Source: Streptomyces chartreusis NRRL 3882 (GTDB taxonomy: Bacteria > Actinomycetota > Actinomycetes > Streptomycetales > Streptomycetaceae). Taken from it: DNA of 64,000 nucleotides. The translations under genes were made by a program, and so were the position numbers. The stretch covers positions 1,116,001 through 1,180,000 of the forward strand of contig NZ_LT963352.1 in the NCBI RefSeq assembly GCF_900236475.1, in the 5' to 3' direction. The notes under the pieces are model-generated. The model was given only the letters and a program-made list of their open reading frames with translations, had not been told where the DNA came from and ran no database searches. Below are positions 8,402 through 17,614 of this stretch, one piece after another; the first letter of the stretch is position 1, and the number at the start of each line of letters is the position of its first letter.

Positions 8402-9178
8402 GTGGGACTTCTCGACGACAAGGTCGTCCTGGTCAACGGCGGCAGCCAGGGTGTCGGCGCCGCCGTCGCGCGGGCCGCGGTCCGCGAGGGGGCGGTGGTG
8501 GCCGTCACCGGGCGGCGGCCCGGGCCCGGTGAGGCCCTGGTGGCGGAGCTGACCGCCGCGGGCGGCAAGGCCCTGTACGTCCGGGCCGACCTGTCGGACG
8601 CGGGGCAGGCGAAGGCCTCCGTGGCCCGGGTCGTGGAGACGTACGGCCGGATCGACTGCCTCGTGAACTCCGCCGGGCTGACCTCCCGGGGGACGCTGCT
8701 GGACACCACGCCCGAGCTGTTCGACCAGCACGTCGCGATCAACCTCAAGGGGCCGTTCTTCGCCATGCAGGCGGCGGTCGCGGACATGGTCGCGCGGGAG
8801 GCGCCCGGCACGATCGTCAACATCATCACGTCGTCGGCGCACGGGGGTCAGCCGTTTCTGGCGCCGTACGTGGCCGCGAAGGCCGGCCTCATCGGCCTGA
8901 CCCGGAACGCCGCGCACGCGCACCGGTGGGACCGGGTGCGGATCAACGGGCTGAACATCGGCTGGACGGCGACGGAGGGTGAGGACGCGACGCAGCGGGC
9001 GTTCCACGAGGCGGGGGACGACTGGCGTGAGGAGGCTGCCGCGAAGTTGCCGATGGGCAAGTTGGGCCAGCCTGATGAGATCGCCGAGTTCGTGGTGTTT
9101 CTGCTGTCGGATCGGTCCGGGGTGGTTACCGGGTCCGTCATCGATTGGGATCAGAACGTTCTGGGCGGACTCGACTAA
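8402..9178 (+). CDS. SDR-family oxidoreductase
   Basis: This 258-residue short-chain dehydrogenase starts at GTG 8402, nine bases after the dioxygenase stop, with GAGGGAA spanning the junction. It shows the NAD(P) motif GGSQGVGAA, the NSAG motif, the catalytic Ser pair in IITSSAHGG and the YVAAK catalytic Tyr-Lys. A C-terminal WDQNVLGGLD resembles the usual VDGG end of SDRs but with changes. In context it probably oxidises a hydroxyl on the product of the dioxygenase or on a sugar. Confidence 0.88.
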   Translation: MGLLDDKVVLVNGGSQGVGAAVARAAVREGAVVAVTGRRPGPGEALVAELTAAGGKALYVRADLSDAGQAKASVARVVETYGRIDCLVNSAGLTSRGTLLDTTPELFDQHVAINLKGPFFAMQAAVADMVAREAPGTIVNIITSSAHGGQPFLAPYVAAKAGLIGLTRNAAHAHRWDRVRINGLNIGWTATEGEDATQRAFHEAGDDWREEAAAKLPMGKLGQPDEIAEFVVFLLSDRSGVVTGSVIDWDQNVLGGLD

Positions 9179-9198
9179 GGATGTGCCGCGCATTGTCG

Positions 9199-9260
9199 TC
9201 GGTCGTGTGCGGCGCCGTTTTGGCTGTTCGCGCAGTTCCCCGTGCCCCCAAGGGCATCGC
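9199..9260. repeat. Streptomyces-type repetitive extragenic element
   Basis: The stretch containing GGCTGTTCGCGCAGTTCCCC and a following GTGCCCCCAAGGGC matches my recollection of a widespread Streptomyces intergenic repeat with the GGTCGCGCAGTTCCCCGCGC core. It lies between the SDR and the inositol dehydrogenase-like gene, so the latter may have its own promoter. Only one copy was noticed in this window. Confidence 0.5.
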
Positions 9261-9293
9261 ACCACCCCCCGTTCACAACTAGGAGCATCACCC

Positions 9294-10298
9294 ATGCGTA
9301 TCGGAATCCTCGGCCTCGGCCGTATCGGCGCCCTTCACGCCGAGACCCTCTCCGGGCTCGACGCCGTCGAGTCCCTCGTCGTCACCGACCCGTTCGCGGA
9401 CGCCGCCAAGGCCGCCGCCGAGCGGTTCGGCGCCGAGGTCGTGGACTCGCCGGAGGCCCTGCTGGCCGCCGGCGTGGACGGCATCGTCGTCGCGGCCGCG
9501 ACGGACGCCCACCCCGCGCTGATCCTGGCCGGGGTCGAGGCCGGCATCCCCGTCTTCTGCGAGAAGCCCGTCGCCAGGACCATGAGCGAGGGGGTCGAGG
9601 TGCTGAAGGCCGTCCAGGGCAAGGACGTGCCGATCCAGATCGGCTACAACCGCCGTTTCGACACCGGGTTCGTCAACGCCCGCGCCGCCGTGCAGAGCGG
9701 CGAGCTCGGCACGCTGCACACGGTCCGCTCGACCACGCTCGACCCGGCGCCGCCGCCCGCCGCGTACATCGCCGCCTCCGGCGGCATCTTCCGCGACTGC
9801 TCGGTGCACGACTTCGACATCATCCGCTGGGTGACCGGCCGCGAGGTGACCGAGGTGTACGCCGTGGGCGGCAACCGCGGTGCCGACTTCATCAAGGAGG
9901 CCGGTGACGCCGACACCACCGGCGCGATCCTCACCCTGGACGACGGCACCATCGCGGTGGTGTCCAACTCCCGCCACAACGCCCGTGGTTACGACGTCCG
10001 CATGGAGATCCACGGTTTCAAGGACTCCATCGCCGTCGGCCTGGAGGACAAGCTGCCGCTGCGCTCGGTCGAGCCGGGCGTGACCTTCCCGGCGGGCACC
10101 CCGCACGACTTCTTCATGGACCGCTTCACCGAGGCCTACCGCGCCGAACTGACCGCGTTCACCGAGGTCGTGGCCGGCACCCGCCCCTCCCCCTGCACGA
10201 TCGAGGACGCCCTGGAGGCGGGCTGGATCGCCGACGCCTGCACACTGTCGCTGCACGAGCACCGTCCCGTGACGATCGAGGAGGTACGGCAGGCATGA
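9294..10298 (+). CDS. iolG: Inositol 2-dehydrogenase-like Gfo/Idh/MocA oxidoreductase
   Basis: This 334-residue protein begins with a Rossmann motif (GILGLGRIGALHAE, residues 4-17). It has CEKPVA near residue 90 and an SVHDFDIIRW segment near 166-175, the Asp/His signature typical of IolG-type myo-inositol dehydrogenases, which make scyllo-inosose from myo-inositol with NAD. The ATG at 9294 follows AGGAG at eight bases. It overlaps the next dehydrogenase gene by four bases. Two other paralogues in the window (10295 and 11349) could share this job, so the iolG name is tentative. Confidence 0.75.
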   Translation: MRIGILGLGRIGALHAETLSGLDAVESLVVTDPFADAAKAAAERFGAEVVDSPEALLAAGVDGIVVAAATDAHPALILAGVEAGIPVFCEKPVARTMSEGVEVLKAVQGKDVPIQIGYNRRFDTGFVNARAAVQSGELGTLHTVRSTTLDPAPPPAAYIAASGGIFRDCSVHDFDIIRWVTGREVTEVYAVGGNRGADFIKEAGDADTTGAILTLDDGTIAVVSNSRHNARGYDVRMEIHGFKDSIAVGLEDKLPLRSVEPGVTFPAGTPHDFFMDRFTEAYRAELTAFTEVVAGTRPSPCTIEDALEAGWIADACTLSLHEHRPVTIEEVRQA

Positions 10299-11311
10299 GC
10301 GACACGGGCCGGGGACCGCTGCGCATAGGTGTGCTGGGGGCGGCGCGGATCACCGGACGCTCCCTGATCGACCCGGCCCGGGCGACCGGCCACCGCCTCG
10401 TCGCGGTGGCCGCCCGCGACCGCGCCCGCGCCGAGGCGTTCGCCACCGAGCACGGCGTGGAGCGGGTGGCGGATTCGTACGCCGAGCTGGTGGCCGATCC
10501 CGAGGTCGACGTGGTCTACAACCCGCTCGCCAACGGTCTGCACGGCCCGTGGAACCTGGCCGCCCTCGCGGCGGGCAAGCACGTGCTGTCGGAGAAGCCG
10601 TCGGCGAGCAACGCGCGGGAGGCGGCGGAGGTACGTCAGGCCGCGGTGGATGCCGGGACGGTCTTCATGGAGGCCTTCCACTACCTCTTCCACCCGGTCA
10701 CCCGCCGCCTGCACGAGCTGCTGGAGTCCGGTGAGCTCGGCGAGTTGCGGCATGTCGAGGCGATGGTCGCCATCGCCGCGCCGCCGGACACCGACCCGCG
10801 CTGGTCGCTGCCGCTGGCCGGCGGCGCCCTGATGGACCTCGGCTGCTACAGCCTGCACGCGCTGCGCATGCTGGCGCCCTGGGCGGGCGGCGCGCCGCGC
10901 CTGGCCGGGGCCCGGGGCGGTCAGCGCGCGGGTGCGCCCGGGGTCGACGAGTGGCTGGACGCCGACCTGGAGTTCCCCGGCGGCGCGACCGGCTCGGCCC
11001 GCTGCCACATGGCGTACGACGGGTTGGACATGAGCATCCGGATCGTCGGCTCCCGGGGCGAGGCGACGGCCCCGAACTTCGTACTGCCGCAGATGGACGA
11101 CCGGATCGTGATCCGCACCCCGGAGGGCGAACGCACGGAGCACCTCGGGACGCGCTCGTCGTACACGTACCAGCTGGAGGCGTTCGCGGCCCGGGTGCGG
11201 GACGGTGCGGCGCTGCCGCTGGACGCGGACGACGCGGTGACGACGATGGCGCTCATCGACGACTGCTACCGCGCGGCCGGGTTCGAGCCCCGGCCCAGCA
11301 CCAGGATCTGA
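10295..11311 (+). CDS. Gfo/Idh/MocA-family oxidoreductase (dihydrodiol/xylose dehydrogenase-like)
   Basis: The protein has 338 residues and starts at an ATGA overlap with the previous gene. It shows GVLGAARI near residue 12, SEKPSASN near 98, and EAFHYLFHPVTRRL near 125, the pattern seen in the xylose/glucose and dihydrodiol dehydrogenase branch of the family. GGALMDLGCYSLHALRML near 178 carries the active-site Asp and His. It most likely oxidises an aldose or cyclitol; a perfect hairpin terminator follows. It is co-translated with the IolG-like enzyme, so the two may act in succession. Confidence 0.82.
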   Translation: MSDTGRGPLRIGVLGAARITGRSLIDPARATGHRLVAVAARDRARAEAFATEHGVERVADSYAELVADPEVDVVYNPLANGLHGPWNLAALAAGKHVLSEKPSASNAREAAEVRQAAVDAGTVFMEAFHYLFHPVTRRLHELLESGELGELRHVEAMVAIAAPPDTDPRWSLPLAGGALMDLGCYSLHALRMLAPWAGGAPRLAGARGGQRAGAPGVDEWLDADLEFPGGATGSARCHMAYDGLDMSIRIVGSRGEATAPNFVLPQMDDRIVIRTPEGERTEHLGTRSSYTYQLEAFAARVRDGAALPLDADDAVTTMALIDDCYRAAGFEPRPSTRI

Positions 11312-11321
11312 GGAACACGCC

Positions 11322-11350
11322 GAACGGGCCGGGGTACCCCCGGCCCGTTC
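11322..11350. terminator. Bidirectional terminator between convergent dehydrogenase genes
   Basis: Perfect 13-base arms (11322-11334 and 11338-11350) enclose a three-base loop. The right arm overlaps the stop codon of the minus-strand gene. It separates the plus-strand operon 7236-11311 from the minus-strand operon 16303-11349. Confidence 0.8.
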
Positions 11351-12368
11351 ACGCGTACAGCGCGGGCTTCTCGACCAGTTCGACCTCGACCCGGCCGCCG
11401 TCGTCCAGCGCCCGTACTCCGGCCTCGCACACCGCGGCGGCGGCGTAGCCGTCCCAGACGCTCGGGCCGGTGACCTCGCCGCGGCGGGTGGCGTCGACCC
11501 AGGCCTGGATCTCCCGGTCGTAGGCCGTCTCGAAGCGTTCGGTGAAGTCCTGGGCGATGGTGCCGCCCCAGCGGCCGGCCATGTTGGTGACCAGGGCGTG
11601 GCCGTCGCCGATGCGGGCGGTGCCGCGTTCGCAGACCACCTCGGCCTGGACCTGGTAGCCGAAGCCGCAGTTGACGAAGATCTCCACGTCCGAGAGGGCG
11701 CCGCCGTCGGTCTCGAAGACGACGAACTGCGGATCGCGCAGCCCGTCGGGGGTGTTGGCGGACGGCGCCGGGCGCAGCACCGTGACCGCCGTGATCTCGT
11801 GGTCCAGCAGCCAGCGGGTCGCGTCCGCCTCGTGGGCGACGGAGTCGCTGATGAGCATGGAGCTGGTGAAGAAGGGCGGGCTGGCGACGTTGCGGTGCCG
11901 GTTGTGCAGCATCAGCGGACGTCCCAGCTGACCCGTCGTCAGGAGGGCCTTCAGCTTCGCGTACTCGGGGTCGTAGCGGCGCATGAAGCCGACCTGGACG
12001 CGGCGGTGGCCGAGGCGCAGTTCGGCTTCGAGGACGCGCAGGGCGGAGGCCGCGTCGGGGGTGAGCGGCTTCTCGCACAGGACGGGCAGATCGCGTTCGA
12101 AGGCGGCGAGCAGCGTGGCCTCGTGGGCCGGGCCCGGGGAGGCGATCAGGACGGCGTCGACGTCGGCCGCCGCCATCGCGGCGGCCGGGTCGGTGTGCGC
12201 GGTGCAGCCGTCGACACGGGCGGCGACGGCCTTCGCGCGCTCCGCGTCGACGTCGGCGACGGCGACCACCCGTGCTCCGCTGATGACGTCGTGGATGCGG
12301 CGCACATGGTCCGCGCCCATCCTTCCGGTACCGATGACCGCGACTTTCAGGGTGGCGCGCTCAGTCAT
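11349..12368 (-). CDS. Gfo/Idh/MocA-family inositol dehydrogenase-like protein
   Basis: This 339-residue protein has a Rossmann motif ([16 protein letters not shown], residues 9-24), [11 protein letters not shown] near 99 and [15 protein letters not shown] near 176-190. [10 protein letters not shown] near 130 is typical of inositol 2-dehydrogenases. It is the last gene of the operon that encodes the sugar ABC importer and the IolE-like protein, so it probably oxidises the imported cyclitol at the entry step. It lies 18 bases after the IolE-like stop. Whether it or the 9294 gene is the main myo-inositol dehydrogenase cannot be settled from sequence. Confidence 0.82.
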   Translation of the reverse strand: MTERATLKVAVIGTGRMGADHVRRIHDVISGARVVAVADVDAERAKAVAARVDGCTAHTDPAAAMAAADVDAVLIASPGPAHEATLLAAFERDLPVLCEKPLTPDAASALRVLEAELRLGHRRVQVGFMRRYDPEYAKLKALLTTGQLGRPLMLHNRHRNVASPPFFTSSMLISDSVAHEADATRWLLDHEITAVTVLRPAPSANTPDGLRDPQFVVFETDGGALSDVEIFVNCGFGYQVQAEVVCERGTARIGDGHALVTNMAGRWGGTIAQDFTERFETAYDREIQAWVDATRRGEVTGPSVWDGYAAAAVCEAGVRALDDGGRVEVELVEKPALYA

Positions 12369-12386
12369 GGCCGTCCTTTCGGGTCG

Positions 12387-13289
12387 TCAGGCGCCGCAGG
12401 ACCTCAGGAACTTGCGGGTGCGCACCGCGATCGGCAGCGGCTTGTCCGGCTCGCAGGGGTACATGTCCTGCTCGACGATGGCGAACAGGTCCACGCCCAG
12501 CTTCTGGGCGGCCGTCAGGACGGGGCCCAACTCCGGGACACCGGCGGGCGGTTCGCACATCACGCCGCGCGCGACGGCCGGGCCGAACGGGACCTCGTTC
12601 TTGACGACGTCCGCGAGGATCTCCGGGTCGACCTGCTTGAGGTGCAGGTAGCCGATGCGCTCGCCGTACGTCTCGATCAGCTTGACGCTGTCGCCGCCGC
12701 AGTAGGCGTAGTGGCCCGTGTCCAGGCAGAGGTTGACCGCGTCGGAGTCGGTCGAGTCGAGGAACCGCTCGACGTGCTCCTCGGTGTCGATGTGGGTGTC
12801 GGCGTGCGGGTGGACGACGATGTCCAGGCCGTACCTGTCCTTCACCTCACGGCCGAGGCGCTCCATGCCCGTGGTGAGGTTGCGCCACTGCTCGGTGGTG
12901 AGCTCCGGGGGCTCCAGGATCTCGGCGGTCTTGTCGTCCCGCCAGAAGGACGGGATGACGACCAGGTGCTTCGCGTCCATGGCCTGGGTGAGGGCGGCGA
13001 CCCGGCTGACCTGCTCCCAGGTGGAGTCCCACTCGGAGGGGCCGCGGTGCAGACCGCAGAAGATCGTGCCGGCGGAGACCTTCAGGTTCCGCTTGGTCAC
13101 CTCGTCGGTGAGCCGGGCCGGGTCGGTCGGCAGGTAGCCGTACGGGCCGAGTTCGATCCAGGAGTAGCCGGCTTCGGCGACCTCGTCCAGGAAGCGTTCC
13201 CAGGGCACCTGCTGGGGGTCGTCCGGGAACCAGACGCCCCAGGAGTCGGGGGCGGAGCCGACCCGGATGCGGTCGAGCGCAGAGGCCAT
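12387..13289 (-). CDS. IolE/IolI-like sugar phosphate isomerase/epimerase family protein
   Basis: This is a 300-residue xylose-isomerase-like TIM barrel. It begins with VGSAPDSWGVWFPDDPQQ and has candidate metal ligands in VVHPHADTHID, CLDTGHYAYCGGD, YLHLKQVD and AIVEQDMYP. In this family these bind a divalent metal for isomerisation, epimerisation or dehydration. No other gene here could provide inosose dehydratase, which the pathway needs between the dehydrogenase and IolD, so that role (IolE) is the best guess. Its start lies one base after the ATP-binding protein stop. Confidence 0.78.
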   Translation of the reverse strand: MASALDRIRVGSAPDSWGVWFPDDPQQVPWERFLDEVAEAGYSWIELGPYGYLPTDPARLTDEVTKRNLKVSAGTIFCGLHRGPSEWDSTWEQVSRVAALTQAMDAKHLVVIPSFWRDDKTAEILEPPELTTEQWRNLTTGMERLGREVKDRYGLDIVVHPHADTHIDTEEHVERFLDSTDSDAVNLCLDTGHYAYCGGDSVKLIETYGERIGYLHLKQVDPEILADVVKNEVPFGPAVARGVMCEPPAGVPELGPVLTAAQKLGVDLFAIVEQDMYPCEPDKPLPIAVRTRKFLRSCGA

Positions 13290-13290
13290 G

Positions 13291-14211
13291 TCAGGACTTT
13301 CCTTCCGAAGACGTGGCTACGGGGGCGGTGAGGTCTCCCTCCTCGGGGAGCTCCTCGACGTCGACGCCGCGGACCTGCGCCAACTCGTGCTTGAGGGAGG
13401 CCAGTTCGGTGCCGCCGGCCATGTGGTTGGTCAGCTCCTCGAGGCTGACCTCGCTGCGGGAGGCGGACAGTTCCATGGTGCCCAGGCGCAGCACGCTGAA
13501 GTGGTCGCCGACCATGTAGGCGTGGTGCGGGTTGTGGGTGATGAAGATGACGCCGAGGCCCTTCTCGCGGGCGGCGGCGATGTACTTCAGGACCACACCG
13601 GACTGCTTGACGCCGAGTGCGGCGGTCGGCTCGTCCAGGATGAGGACGCGGGCGCCGAAGTAGACGGCGCGGGCGATGGCGACGCACTGGCGCTGGCCGC
13701 CCGAGAGCGTGCCGATGGGCTGCTCCATGTCGTCGAGGACGATGCCCATGTTGCGCAGTTCCTCGTCCGCGGTCTTCTTCATCTTCTCGATGTCGAGACG
13801 GCGCACGGGCCAGGGGCCCTTGGTCATCTCGGAGCCGAGGAAGAAGTTGCGCCACACCGGCATCAGCGGGACGACGGCGAGGTCCTGGTAGACCGTGGCG
13901 ATGCCCTTGTCGAGGGCCTCGCGCGGGGTGGAGAAGCGCACCGGTTCGCCGTCGACGAGGAACTCGCCCTCGGTGTGCTGGTGCAGACCCGAGATGATCT
14001 TGATGAGGGTGGACTTGCCCGCGCCGTTGTCGCCGAGGACGCAGGTGACCCTGCCGGGGTGGACGGTGAGGTCGACGCCGTGCAGGGCGCGGATGTTGCC
14101 GTAGGACTTGCCGGCGCTGCGGAGTTCGACGAGGGGTCGGTCCCCTTCGGGCGGCGTGTCCGTCAGGACGGCCCCGTGGGTGCCGGTTTCGTTGCTGGTC
14201 ACTGCGGTCAC
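13291..14211 (-). CDS. Sugar/inositol ABC transporter ATP-binding protein
   Basis: The 306-residue protein has one nucleotide-binding domain: Walker [11 protein letters not shown] near residues 57-66, signature LSGGQRQ near 166-172, Walker B VLILDEP near 186-192 and the switch His in FITHN. It starts at GTG 14211, overlapping the permease stop by four bases. Most carbohydrate importers of the RbsA/CUT2 type have two fused ATPase domains (about 500 residues). This one has only the first, as in the FrcA branch, and would work as a homodimer. The C-terminal 50 residues are acidic and may be disordered. Confidence 0.9.
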   Translation of the reverse strand: MTAVTSNETGTHGAVLTDTPPEGDRPLVELRSAGKSYGNIRALHGVDLTVHPGRVTCVLGDNGAGKSTLIKIISGLHQHTEGEFLVDGEPVRFSTPREALDKGIATVYQDLAVVPLMPVWRNFFLGSEMTKGPWPVRRLDIEKMKKTADEELRNMGIVLDDMEQPIGTLSGGQRQCVAIARAVYFGARVLILDEPTAALGVKQSGVVLKYIAAAREKGLGVIFITHNPHHAYMVGDHFSVLRLGTMELSASRSEVSLEELTNHMAGGTELASLKHELAQVRGVDVEELPEEGDLTAPVATSSEGKS

Positions 14212-15284
14212 CTCCGGGTCGCCGTGCGCTGGACCCACAGATTGATGAGGACGGCGCCGAGGAGCATCACGCCGAGGAAGGCCTTGAACCAGTCGGGGTT
14301 CCAGCCGGCGTAGACGATGCCCTGCTGCACCATGCCGAACATGAAGGCACCGAAGACCGGACCGATCGCGGAGCCGTAGCCACCGGTCAGCAGACAGCCG
14401 CCGATGACGGCCGCGGCGATGTAGATGAGCTCCTGGCCCACGCCCTCGCCGGACTGCACGGTGTTGAAGGAGAACAGCTGGTGCATGCCGACGAACCAGG
14501 CGCCGAAGCCGACCAGCATGAACAGGGAGATCTTGGTGAAGGTCACCGGGACACCGACGGCCCGGGCGGAGTGCTTGTTGCCGCCGACGGCGAAGATCCA
14601 GTTGCCGTACTTGGTGCGCAGCAGAACCCAGGTGGCCAGGGCCGCGAAGACCAGCCACCAGACGACGGTGATCTTGACGTTGACCCCGCCGACCTCGAAC
14701 GTCGAGGCGAAGATCTTCTGCGCCTGGGAGAAGCCGTCCATGTCGCTGATGTCGTCGGTGGCGACGTTGCCGGTGACCAGCTTGGTCACGGCGAGGTTCA
14801 CGCCCTGGAGGATCAGGAAGGTGCCCAGGGTGACCAGGAAGCTCGGGAGGCCGGTCTTGACCAGCATCCAGCCGTTGAACGCGCCGATCGCGAGCGACAC
14901 GAGCAGGGCGACGATCACGCCGACCCAGACGTTCAGTGTCAGCTGGTAGCTGAGCATCGACGCGGTGAGCGCCGAGGTGACCACGGCGACACCGGCCGAC
15001 AGGTCGAACTCGCCGCCGATCATCAGCAGGGCCACCGGCAGCGCCATGATCCCGATGGTCGACGACTGGTACAGGATGTTGGCCATCGAGCTGCCGTCGC
15101 GTACCGGCGGGGCCGCGAACAGGAAGAACACGAGCACGGCGACGGCGCCGAGGAAGACGCCGACCTCGGGCCGGGCGAGCAGCCGCAGCGCCAGGGGGCG
15201 CTGCCTCGTCCGGCCGTCGGACTGCTTCTGGCCGGGGGCCGGCGGTGTGTCCACCGCCGGCGCAGCCTGTTGGGTCATGCTCAT
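14208..15284 (-). CDS. Sugar/inositol ABC transporter permease (RbsC/FrcC type)
   Basis: The protein has 358 residues and eight to ten hydrophobic spans after a 45-residue Gln/Pro-rich cytoplasmic start. Family features include [20 protein letters not shown] near residue 95, [17 protein letters not shown] near 145 and the [14 protein letters not shown] loop near 220. It forms the membrane channel for the cognate binding protein. Its ATG shares one base with the binding-protein stop (TGATG), so the two are co-translated. The inositol neighbourhood suggests inositol or an inositol derivative as cargo. Confidence 0.9.
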   Translation of the reverse strand: MSMTQQAAPAVDTPPAPGQKQSDGRTRQRPLALRLLARPEVGVFLGAVAVLVFFLFAAPPVRDGSSMANILYQSSTIGIMALPVALLMIGGEFDLSAGVAVVTSALTASMLSYQLTLNVWVGVIVALLVSLAIGAFNGWMLVKTGLPSFLVTLGTFLILQGVNLAVTKLVTGNVATDDISDMDGFSQAQKIFASTFEVGGVNVKITVVWWLVFAALATWVLLRTKYGNWIFAVGGNKHSARAVGVPVTFTKISLFMLVGFGAWFVGMHQLFSFNTVQSGEGVGQELIYIAAAVIGGCLLTGGYGSAIGPVFGAFMFGMVQQGIVYAGWNPDWFKAFLGVMLLGAVLINLWVQRTATRR

Positions 15285-16303
15285 CACCGGGTGCCCTTCG
15301 CGGCGAACTCCCCGATCTTGTCGACGTTGGACTTGTCGACGAAGGCCGGGCCGGTCAGCACGGGCTGCTCGCCGCCGCCGCTGTAGTTGCCGTTGTTCTT
15401 GTAGAGCCACAGGCCGTCGACGGCCAGGTAGCCCTGGAGGTAGGGCTGCTGGTCGACGGCGAACTGGATGGAGTCGTTCTTGATGCCCTTGATGAGGTCC
15501 TTGTTGAGGTCGAAGGTGGCGACCTTCGCCTTGCTGCCGGCGTCGCCGACCGACTGCACCGCGGTCAGCGCGAAGGGGGCGCCGAGCGTGACGACGTAGT
15601 CGATGGACGGGTCCTGCTTCAGCTTGGCGGTGATCGTCGACTTGACGGACGGCATGTCGGTGCCGTTGACGTTCTGGGTGTCGAGCTTGCCGTCGAAGGT
15701 CTTCTCGACGCCGTCGCAGCGCTGGGTCAGGCCGACGTTGCCCTGCTCCTGGACGACGCAGAGGGCGTGCTTGGCGCCGACCTCGTTGAGCTTCTTGCCG
15801 AAGGCCTCGCCGGCCACCGACTCGTCCTGGCCGAAGAACTCCAGCAGGTTGAGCTTCTTCCAGTCGCTCAGGCCGGAGTTGAGTCCGACCACGGGTATGC
15901 CGGCCTTCTCGGCCTTGCCTATGACGCCCTTGAGGGCGTCGGGCTTGGCGAGGGTGACGGCGATGCCGTCGACCTTCTGGTCGATCGCGTTCTGGACCAG
16001 GTTGGCCTGGTTGCCCGCGTTCGGGTCGGCGGAGTAGACGAGCTTGATGTTGTCCTTGGCGGCGGCGGCCTCGGCGCCCTTGCGCACGGTGTCCCAGAAG
16101 GTGTCACCGGGCGCCTGGTGGGTGACCAGGGCGACGGTCATACGCGGCGTGGTCGCCTTGCCGGCGGAGGCGTTGGCGGCGCCTTCCTCGGACTTCTTGC
16201 CCCCGGAACTGCTGGAGCAGCCGGCGAGGGTCAGGGCCGCCGCCGCGGCAACGGCCACAACCGGCGCGATCCGGCGGGAGCGGGGGTGAGAAGAGCGGTC
16301 CAT
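15284..16303 (-). CDS. Sugar-binding lipoprotein of the ABC importer
   Basis: This 339-residue extracellular binding protein has a twin-Arg-rich N-terminus, a hydrophobic segment and a lipobox LAGC near residue 27, so it should be a membrane-anchored lipoprotein. The periplasmic-binding-protein I fold is visible in [33 protein letters not shown] and [10 protein letters not shown]. It captures the sugar for the permease. The ATG at 16303 is preceded by AGGAAAG; a GTG at 16315 is an alternative start with a less clear ribosome site. It is the first gene of the 16303-11349 operon, and its promoter carries a match to the corynebacterial IolR motif. Confidence 0.88.
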   Translation of the reverse strand: MDRSSHPRSRRIAPVVAVAAAAALTLAGCSSSSGGKKSEEGAANASAGKATTPRMTVALVTHQAPGDTFWDTVRKGAEAAAAKDNIKLVYSADPNAGNQANLVQNAIDQKVDGIAVTLAKPDALKGVIGKAEKAGIPVVGLNSGLSDWKKLNLLEFFGQDESVAGEAFGKKLNEVGAKHALCVVQEQGNVGLTQRCDGVEKTFDGKLDTQNVNGTDMPSVKSTITAKLKQDPSIDYVVTLGAPFALTAVQSVGDAGSKAKVATFDLNKDLIKGIKNDSIQFAVDQQPYLQGYLAVDGLWLYKNNGNYSGGGEQPVLTGPAFVDKSNVDKIGEFAAKGTR

Positions 16304-16448
16304 CTTTCCTGGCACCTCACTGTGCTACTGCGGGGGAAAGGAAGGGGATCACGAGGGATCCGTGGTCCCGGAGCCTTACGGAGTCCGGATCATGATGCCG
16401 CAAACAGACTGTTGCGATGCCACGGGATCCAAGTCCTTGCCGCGCTCG

Positions 16449-16463
16449 CTGTCAATACTTTGT
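16449..16463 (-). promoter_or_regulatory. Mirror 15-mer, left copy (candidate IolR operator/-35)
   Basis: On the minus strand this reads ACAAAGTATTGACAG and includes the -35 TTGACA of the binding-protein promoter. It matches the copy at 16500-16514 at 14 of 15 positions in opposite orientation and abuts the TGTCTTAACA site. Confidence 0.6.
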
Positions 16464-16499
16464 TAAGACATCATTTCACAAGCAGGTCCGAATGTAAGT

Positions 16500-16514
16500 A
16501 CAAACTATTGACAG
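16500..16514 (+). promoter_or_regulatory. Mirror 15-mer, right copy (candidate operator/-35 for iolC)
   Basis: On the plus strand this reads ACAAACTATTGACAG and includes the TTGACA of the iolC promoter. It faces away from the left copy. Confidence 0.6.
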
Positions 16515-16624
16515 GGCCGTCTCCGCCGCCTACACCTGGTAGGCGGCAGGTCGCAGGTCATCCACGCCCCACGGTGTCAGGGCGGCCTCGGACCCGCATC
16601 CCCAGCTTCCCGAGGAGGTCGCGC

Positions 16625-17602
16625 ATGCCCGAGCCAGCCCAGTATTTCGACTTGATCACGATGGGCCGCATCGGGGTCGACCTGTATCCCCTCCAGACCG
16701 GCGTCCCGCTGCCCCAAGTGGAGACGTTCGGGAAATTTCTGGGAGGTTCGGCGGCCAATGTGGCGGTCGCCGCGGCGCGCCTCGGACGCCGTACGGCCGT
16801 GATCACCCGGACCGGCGCCGACCCCTTCGGCACCTACCTGCACGAGGAGCTGAAGTCCTTCGGCGTCGACGACCGCTGGGTCACCCCGGTCGACGCCCAC
16901 CCGACGCCGGTCACGTTCTGCGAGATCTTCCCGCCGGACGACTTCCCGCTGTACTTCTACCGCCGCCCCAAGGCCCCCGACCTGGAGATCCACACCGACG
17001 AGCTGGACTTCTTCGCGATCCGCGGGGCCCGGATCTTCTGGATCACCGGGACGGGTCTGAGCGAGGAGCCGAGCCGCTCCGCCACGCTCGCCGCCCTCAA
17101 GGCCCGCGACAAGGCGGGCATCACCGTCTTCGACCTCGACTGGCGCCCGATGTTCTGGGCCGACCCCGAGGAGGCCCGCCCGTACTACCGCGAGGCGCTG
17201 CGCCACGCCACCGTCGCCGTCGGCAACCTCGACGAGTGCGAGATCGCCACCGGCGTGCGCGAACCGCAGGCCTGCGCCGACGCGCTGCTGGAGGCGGGCG
17301 TGGAACTGGCCGTCGTCAAGCAGGGCCCCAAGGGCGTCCTGGCCGTGCACCGCGACGGCACCCGGGCCGAGGTGCCGCCGGTGCCGGTCGAGGTGGTCAA
17401 CGGCCTGGGCGCGGGCGACGCCTTCGGCGGCTCCCTGTGTCACGGCCTGCTCGCCGGCTGGGACCTGGAGAAGACCATGCGGCACGCCAACGCCGCCGGC
17501 GCCCTCGTCGCCTCCCGCCTCGCCTGCTCCTCCGCGATGCCCGCCGAGTCCGAGGTCGAGGACCTCCTCGCCGAGGCGTCGTCGCCGAGCCCGAGCCACT
17601 GA
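16625..17602 (+). CDS. iolC: 5-dehydro-2-deoxygluconokinase IolC
   Basis: This 325-residue PfkB-family kinase phosphorylates 5-dehydro-2-deoxy-D-gluconate at the fifth step of inositol catabolism. It shows the substrate-side glycine motif FLGGSAANVAVAAARLG near residues 38-54 and the C-terminal PfkB signature GLGAGDAFGGS near 260-270, whose Asp is the catalytic base. The length matches IolC. The ATG at 16625 follows GAGGAGG at about seven bases. It is the first gene of the operon iolC-aldolase-iolB-iolD-iolA-gntR. Confidence 0.93.
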   Translation: MPEPAQYFDLITMGRIGVDLYPLQTGVPLPQVETFGKFLGGSAANVAVAAARLGRRTAVITRTGADPFGTYLHEELKSFGVDDRWVTPVDAHPTPVTFCEIFPPDDFPLYFYRRPKAPDLEIHTDELDFFAIRGARIFWITGTGLSEEPSRSATLAALKARDKAGITVFDLDWRPMFWADPEEARPYYREALRHATVAVGNLDECEIATGVREPQACADALLEAGVELAVVKQGPKGVLAVHRDGTRAEVPPVPVEVVNGLGAGDAFGGSLCHGLLAGWDLEKTMRHANAAGALVASRLACSSAMPAESEVEDLLAEASSPSPSH

Positions 17603-17614
17603 ACGGAGCCTTCC

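Larger units (their letters stand above)
16304..16624. promoter_or_regulatory. Divergent control region of the inositol importer and iol operon
   Basis: This 321-bp gap holds two outward promoters. On the minus strand TTGACA, a 17-base spacer and TTGGAT lead to the binding-protein gene. On the plus strand TTGACA at 16509-16514 minus one base, a 17-base spacer and TACACC lead to iolC. Both -35 elements sit in the same 15-mer ACAAA(C/G)TATTGACAG, at 16500-16514 (plus) and 16449-16463 (minus), arranged head to head. A TGTCTTAACA at 16461-16470 (minus) fits the IolR consensus KGWCHTRACA known from Corynebacterium. The local region is AT-richer than its surroundings. Control by the GntR regulator at 22896 is inferred. 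Confidence 0.65.
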
